The position numbers were made by a program, and so were the translations under genes. Of a DNA stretch of 64,000 nt, positions 61,601-64,000 are shown one piece after another (within the stretch, counting starts at the first letter, position 1; every line of letters begins with the position of its first letter). Source of the stretch: Ascaris suum (lineage: Eukaryota > Nematoda > Chromadorea > Rhabditida > Ascarididae); NCBI GenBank assembly GCA_013433145.1, contig CM024177.1, positions 7,590,110-7,654,109 on the forward strand, in the 5' to 3' direction. Under the pieces are notes generated by a model that was given only the letters and a program-made list of their open reading frames with translations, made no database searches and was not told where the DNA came from.

Positions 61601-64000
61601 CAACATTTTGCTATACACTGTGTCTAATGCTGATGTAAACCGTTTTTATTACGATGGACTTTTATTATAAAGCGCTAATTATAAGCCTTATATCCATCGT
61701 CGAATATGCATCTTTCTAGGTTTTTTGGAGGAGGTTGGGTGGGGGGGGACTGTTAGAAACTCCACGTCGATTATATATCGTTTTCAAACACCACTGTAAT
61801 ATCCTATTCTCGTTTCCGAACTCATATTTGCGCAGTCAACCGGGCTCAGCATACTAAGGTGGCAACCTGTTTCAAGGTGCTCCTTTTTTCGGCCTTTACG
61901 TATCAATCGATAAAATTTGCCACCAATTTCTAGCAGTTGTTATTTGCTTGATTCAGAATTCAAATGAGCAAATTTAGGTGCTACATGGCGATGTCAGTTC
62001 ATATAACTATCACGTTACAAGGTATTATCGAGCACCTGAACTGATCTTAGGTTCATCTCGTTATCGATGTGAAATTGGTGCGTACTTAAAGGAATTTAAA
62101 CAATTTCTTTTCTCAATTATTTTATTTGTTTTTGGAATTCCATAGTGTGGAAACATACAAAAGTAGGTAAAAATGAACGGCGAAGAAGAAGAAAATATCC
62201 ACAATGCTATCATTCGAGAGAATAGAGACTGGATAAGTAAAAACGACCGTAATGCATAGATCAAAACGACTCAGGTGCAGCTTAAAAGCTAAAGCAGTGA
62301 ATGCACTAGCGATGTAAGCGGGAGGTAAGTTCCATATTTGCATAACGCATAGCGGGAAATTGTGCAGAAATATTTCCAGCTGCACCTGATGTGTATGTCG
62401 GTTGGTGGGGTGGGCAAGAAGGGAGGAGGAGAGAAAAATAAGCTGAAAGCTTTCTGGCATATCACAACTTTATGACAAAGAATCACTTCAGATTTGAGCT
62501 CGCAGTAATGAAAAATCATCATGGATTAAATAATGCTCGACCCCGAAGTAAAATTTAACTAGTGTTTAAGCAGTGGAGTTCGCGAAAAGCAAAAGCGGTG
62601 AAGCGTTTCTGGGCATTCTCTAATAATTTGATACCGGACCATGCAGAAGTGCAGTATGATAAATAGATTGTTGGTAAATAGGCTGTCACTAACTAATGAG
62701 AACCTTTCGATAATGCTCAGTGCTTCGGTGCTTGAAAGCGTTGAAAACGCAGATTTCATTTTTCGACGATGACGACTTTGAAAACGCACTGAAGGATTGT
62801 AATCTCCAGTGAATGCCAAGTTCACGAACACCATCTGTATTAGGCAAAGAGACGACTGTTCAGATAAAAAGTTTTCATCGATTGGTTTTAAAGATGCGTT
62901 CCCCTCTTCTTCTATCATAGCGAGCCTCAGTAATGATTTTGAATCAAATACTGTAGTAAATATCACTTTTGCAAATTGCTTTCCGTTTAGGAAGCAGTTG
63001 AGAAGACTTCTTTCTCCATAATGAATCTAGAAATATTTCGTCATTCTAGAGAAACACTAGCGCTAACTGATCGGGTTAAACCGTTGAATGATCCTCTTTA
63101 TGCTTTATCAACAGATCGCTGGTCGTGTGGATGCGTTTTTGGAGAACTTCTGAAGAATCATGTTCTCTTGCCCGGACGTTCTACCAATCATCAATTGCAG
63201 GTAATCTTTATGGTTTTGATTAATATCGCTAGGTTATCATTTGTGCCTGAATCGATTTCACACAACACTATCATCTCAGTATCAATGATAATACTTGAAT
63301 CATTTTGAAGCGCTCATTCCATTTACCATATAATGCAGAATATTTTCTTAAAAAGTTCTTCAAAATTTGCAGTTAATAATCGAAATACTCGGATTTCCGA
63401 CCGATGAGGATGTTAAAGCGATGCGATGCACAAAGAAACTTTTACAAACGTCCGCTTTCAAACATTATGTACGTTTATCATAGACATTGATATATCGTAA
63501 GGGAATTAAGATAATATCCTACATATGGAAAAACTACGCTTTCTTTCATTACATTTGCTCTCTTCTACTAAATGCATTATGTTACGCATTATTACGATTG
63601 AAATGTGATAAGAATATGATAAGAAATGAGATAGTTAGTAACAAGTGTAATTGGCACAGTGGGAAGTTCCGCAAGTTTTAGTGTTCTAAGTAAGTTATTG
63701 AGTATTTACTGCGCTGATCGTTGTAGTAATAATCTCCTAGTATCAGCGATTCCATAGCATTCTTTTGTTTCCTTAAAGGCCCTCAGATTTTATCCACATT
63801 GATTGGTTCATTCTGGTGGCTTGGGAATACCGAGACCTCTTACGAGATCCTATCGCTTTCTTTTCATTCTTTAGAACTGTAACTTTTTTATGGAATTTCG
63901 CAGATTTTTCGTTCCTCTCCGGTTCATTTTGCGTTCAGCCGCCACCCCTCCCCATTTCTATTAGAAAAACGTGCTGATAAAAATTTCATTTGGCGTCTAA
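58550..64000 (+). CDS. GSK-3-like serine/threonine kinase (nematode divergent family), 3' end missing
   Basis: A cytoplasmic CMGC-group protein kinase. Exons at 58550-58627, 59144-59267, 59836-59948, 60811-60945, 61446-61538, 61978-62077, 63115-63200 and 63373-63468 join in phase to about 275 codons. Visible motifs are IAIKKS (ATP-binding Lys), PVEVRIL (helix-C Glu), [10 protein letters not shown] (catalytic loop), ISDFGSSK (metal-binding), [14 protein letters not shown] (activation-loop Tyr and APE), [12 protein letters not shown], and [38 protein letters not shown] and DFGSSK place it beside GSK-3. The glycine loop is degenerate (FSNGVFSNV) and the Arg just before the helix-C Glu is Val. 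Such divergent GSK-3-like kinases are multiplied in worms and often germline or sperm associated (family knowledge, not shown here). The C-lobe end (subdomain XI) is missing or partly in a candidate exon at the window edge. The first two exons are the least certain. Confidence 0.88.
59144..59267 (+). CDS. Kinase exon 2: glycine loop and ATP-binding Lys
   Basis: Encodes [37 protein letters not shown] plus one base, with a GT donor at 59268. The 5' boundary (TTTTCAAG/GTC) uses an atypical AAG acceptor. An in-frame ATG at 59147 or 59156 could instead be the start if exon 1 is not used. Confidence 0.75.
59836..59948 (+). CDS. Kinase exon 3: helix C and subdomain IV
   Basis: After TTGTTCAG, two bases complete a Glu codon. 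It then reads [19 protein letters not shown] and [18 protein letters not shown]. It contains the helix-C Glu and the HHKNIIELL pattern. Phase 0 end. Confidence 0.88.
60811..60945 (+). CDS. Kinase exon 4: hinge and helix E
   Basis: 45 codons after [24 protein letters not shown] is the hinge; [14 protein letters not shown] leads into the catalytic loop. [10 protein letters not shown] corresponds to the GSK-3 hinge region LVLDYVPETV, but with FEF replacing LDY. Confidence 0.92.
61446..61538 (+). CDS. Kinase exon 5: HRD and DFG
   Basis: 31 codons after TTTTAG containing [18 protein letters not shown] and [10 protein letters not shown]. All catalytic residues (HRD Asp, Lys two residues later, Asn, DFG Asp) are intact. 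Confidence 0.96.
61978..62077 (+). CDS. Kinase exon 6: activation loop and APE
   Basis: Encodes [20 protein letters not shown] then [13 protein letters not shown] plus one base. The Tyr four residues before RYYRAPE corresponds to the autophosphorylated GSK-3 tyrosine. Confidence 0.95.
63115..63200 (+). CDS. Kinase exon 7: subdomain IX
   Basis: Completes the Asp of [15 protein letters not shown], then [14 protein letters not shown]; ends at CAG/GTAATC. GSK-3 has D-V-W-S-A-G here; R and C replace V and A. Confidence 0.94.
63373..63468 (+). CDS. Kinase exon 8: subdomain X
   Basis: 32 codons after [24 protein letters not shown] is the GSK-3 LGTPTREQI region; then [15 protein letters not shown] is non-conserved. 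Donor GTACGT at 63469. Confidence 0.9.
63904..64000 (+). CDS. Possible partial kinase exon 9 running off the window
   Basis: Follows TTTCGCAG and stays open in the needed phase 0 to the window end ([20 protein letters not shown] then [12 protein letters not shown]). Only a loose hint of the F-R-x-x-x-P pattern after GSK-3 subdomain X. The next exon may lie outside the window. Confidence 0.25.
   Translation, partial: MFRSSPVHFAFSRHPSPFLLEKRADKNFIWRL

Overview
This is a window of AT-rich eukaryotic DNA with small exons, long introns and nematode-style splice acceptors (TTTCAG/TTGCAG). Three conserved protein-coding genes can be assembled exon by exon. All three look nematode-like, and a clade V (strongylid or hookworm-like) worm is my best guess. 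That guess rests on intron style, a 14-3-3 resembling FTT-2/PAR-5, and a divergent GSK-3-like kinase of the type expanded in nematodes. No bacterial features, CRISPR arrays or operons are present.

Layout. 1-25,774 is gene-poor. It holds a 38-bp minisatellite at the left edge, a decayed LINE reverse transcriptase with a perfect hairpin (5,461-6,590, minus strand), a small tandem repeat, palindromes, and one unrecognised open stretch near 12.5-13.3 kb. 25,775-36,309 (+) is a Shaw/Kv3-type voltage-gated potassium channel. Its eight firm exons join in phase and encode about 435 residues from the T1 domain to just past S6. Two phase-compatible C-terminal exons are proposed at 36.5 and 38.4 kb. 36.3-51.2 kb holds no firm gene, but contains a (AT)n array of about 200 bp, a C-homopolymer and a LINE C-terminal fragment. 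51,178-56,553 (-) is a complete five-exon 14-3-3 gene (250 aa). 58,550 to the right edge (+) is a GSK-3-like protein kinase with eight exons, covering kinase subdomains I to about X. Its 3' end lies outside or at the very edge of the window.

The channel and the 14-3-3 gene are convergent. The 14-3-3 and kinase genes are divergent and share about 2 kb of upstream DNA. Nothing in the sequence ties the three genes into one pathway. The most interesting points are the kinase (degenerate glycine loop and loss of the GSK-3 priming-pocket arginine while catalytic residues persist), a Q in place of a usual arginine at the end of the channel S4, and the G-tracts on the transcribed strand of the 14-3-3 introns. 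I found no convincing undescribed system.
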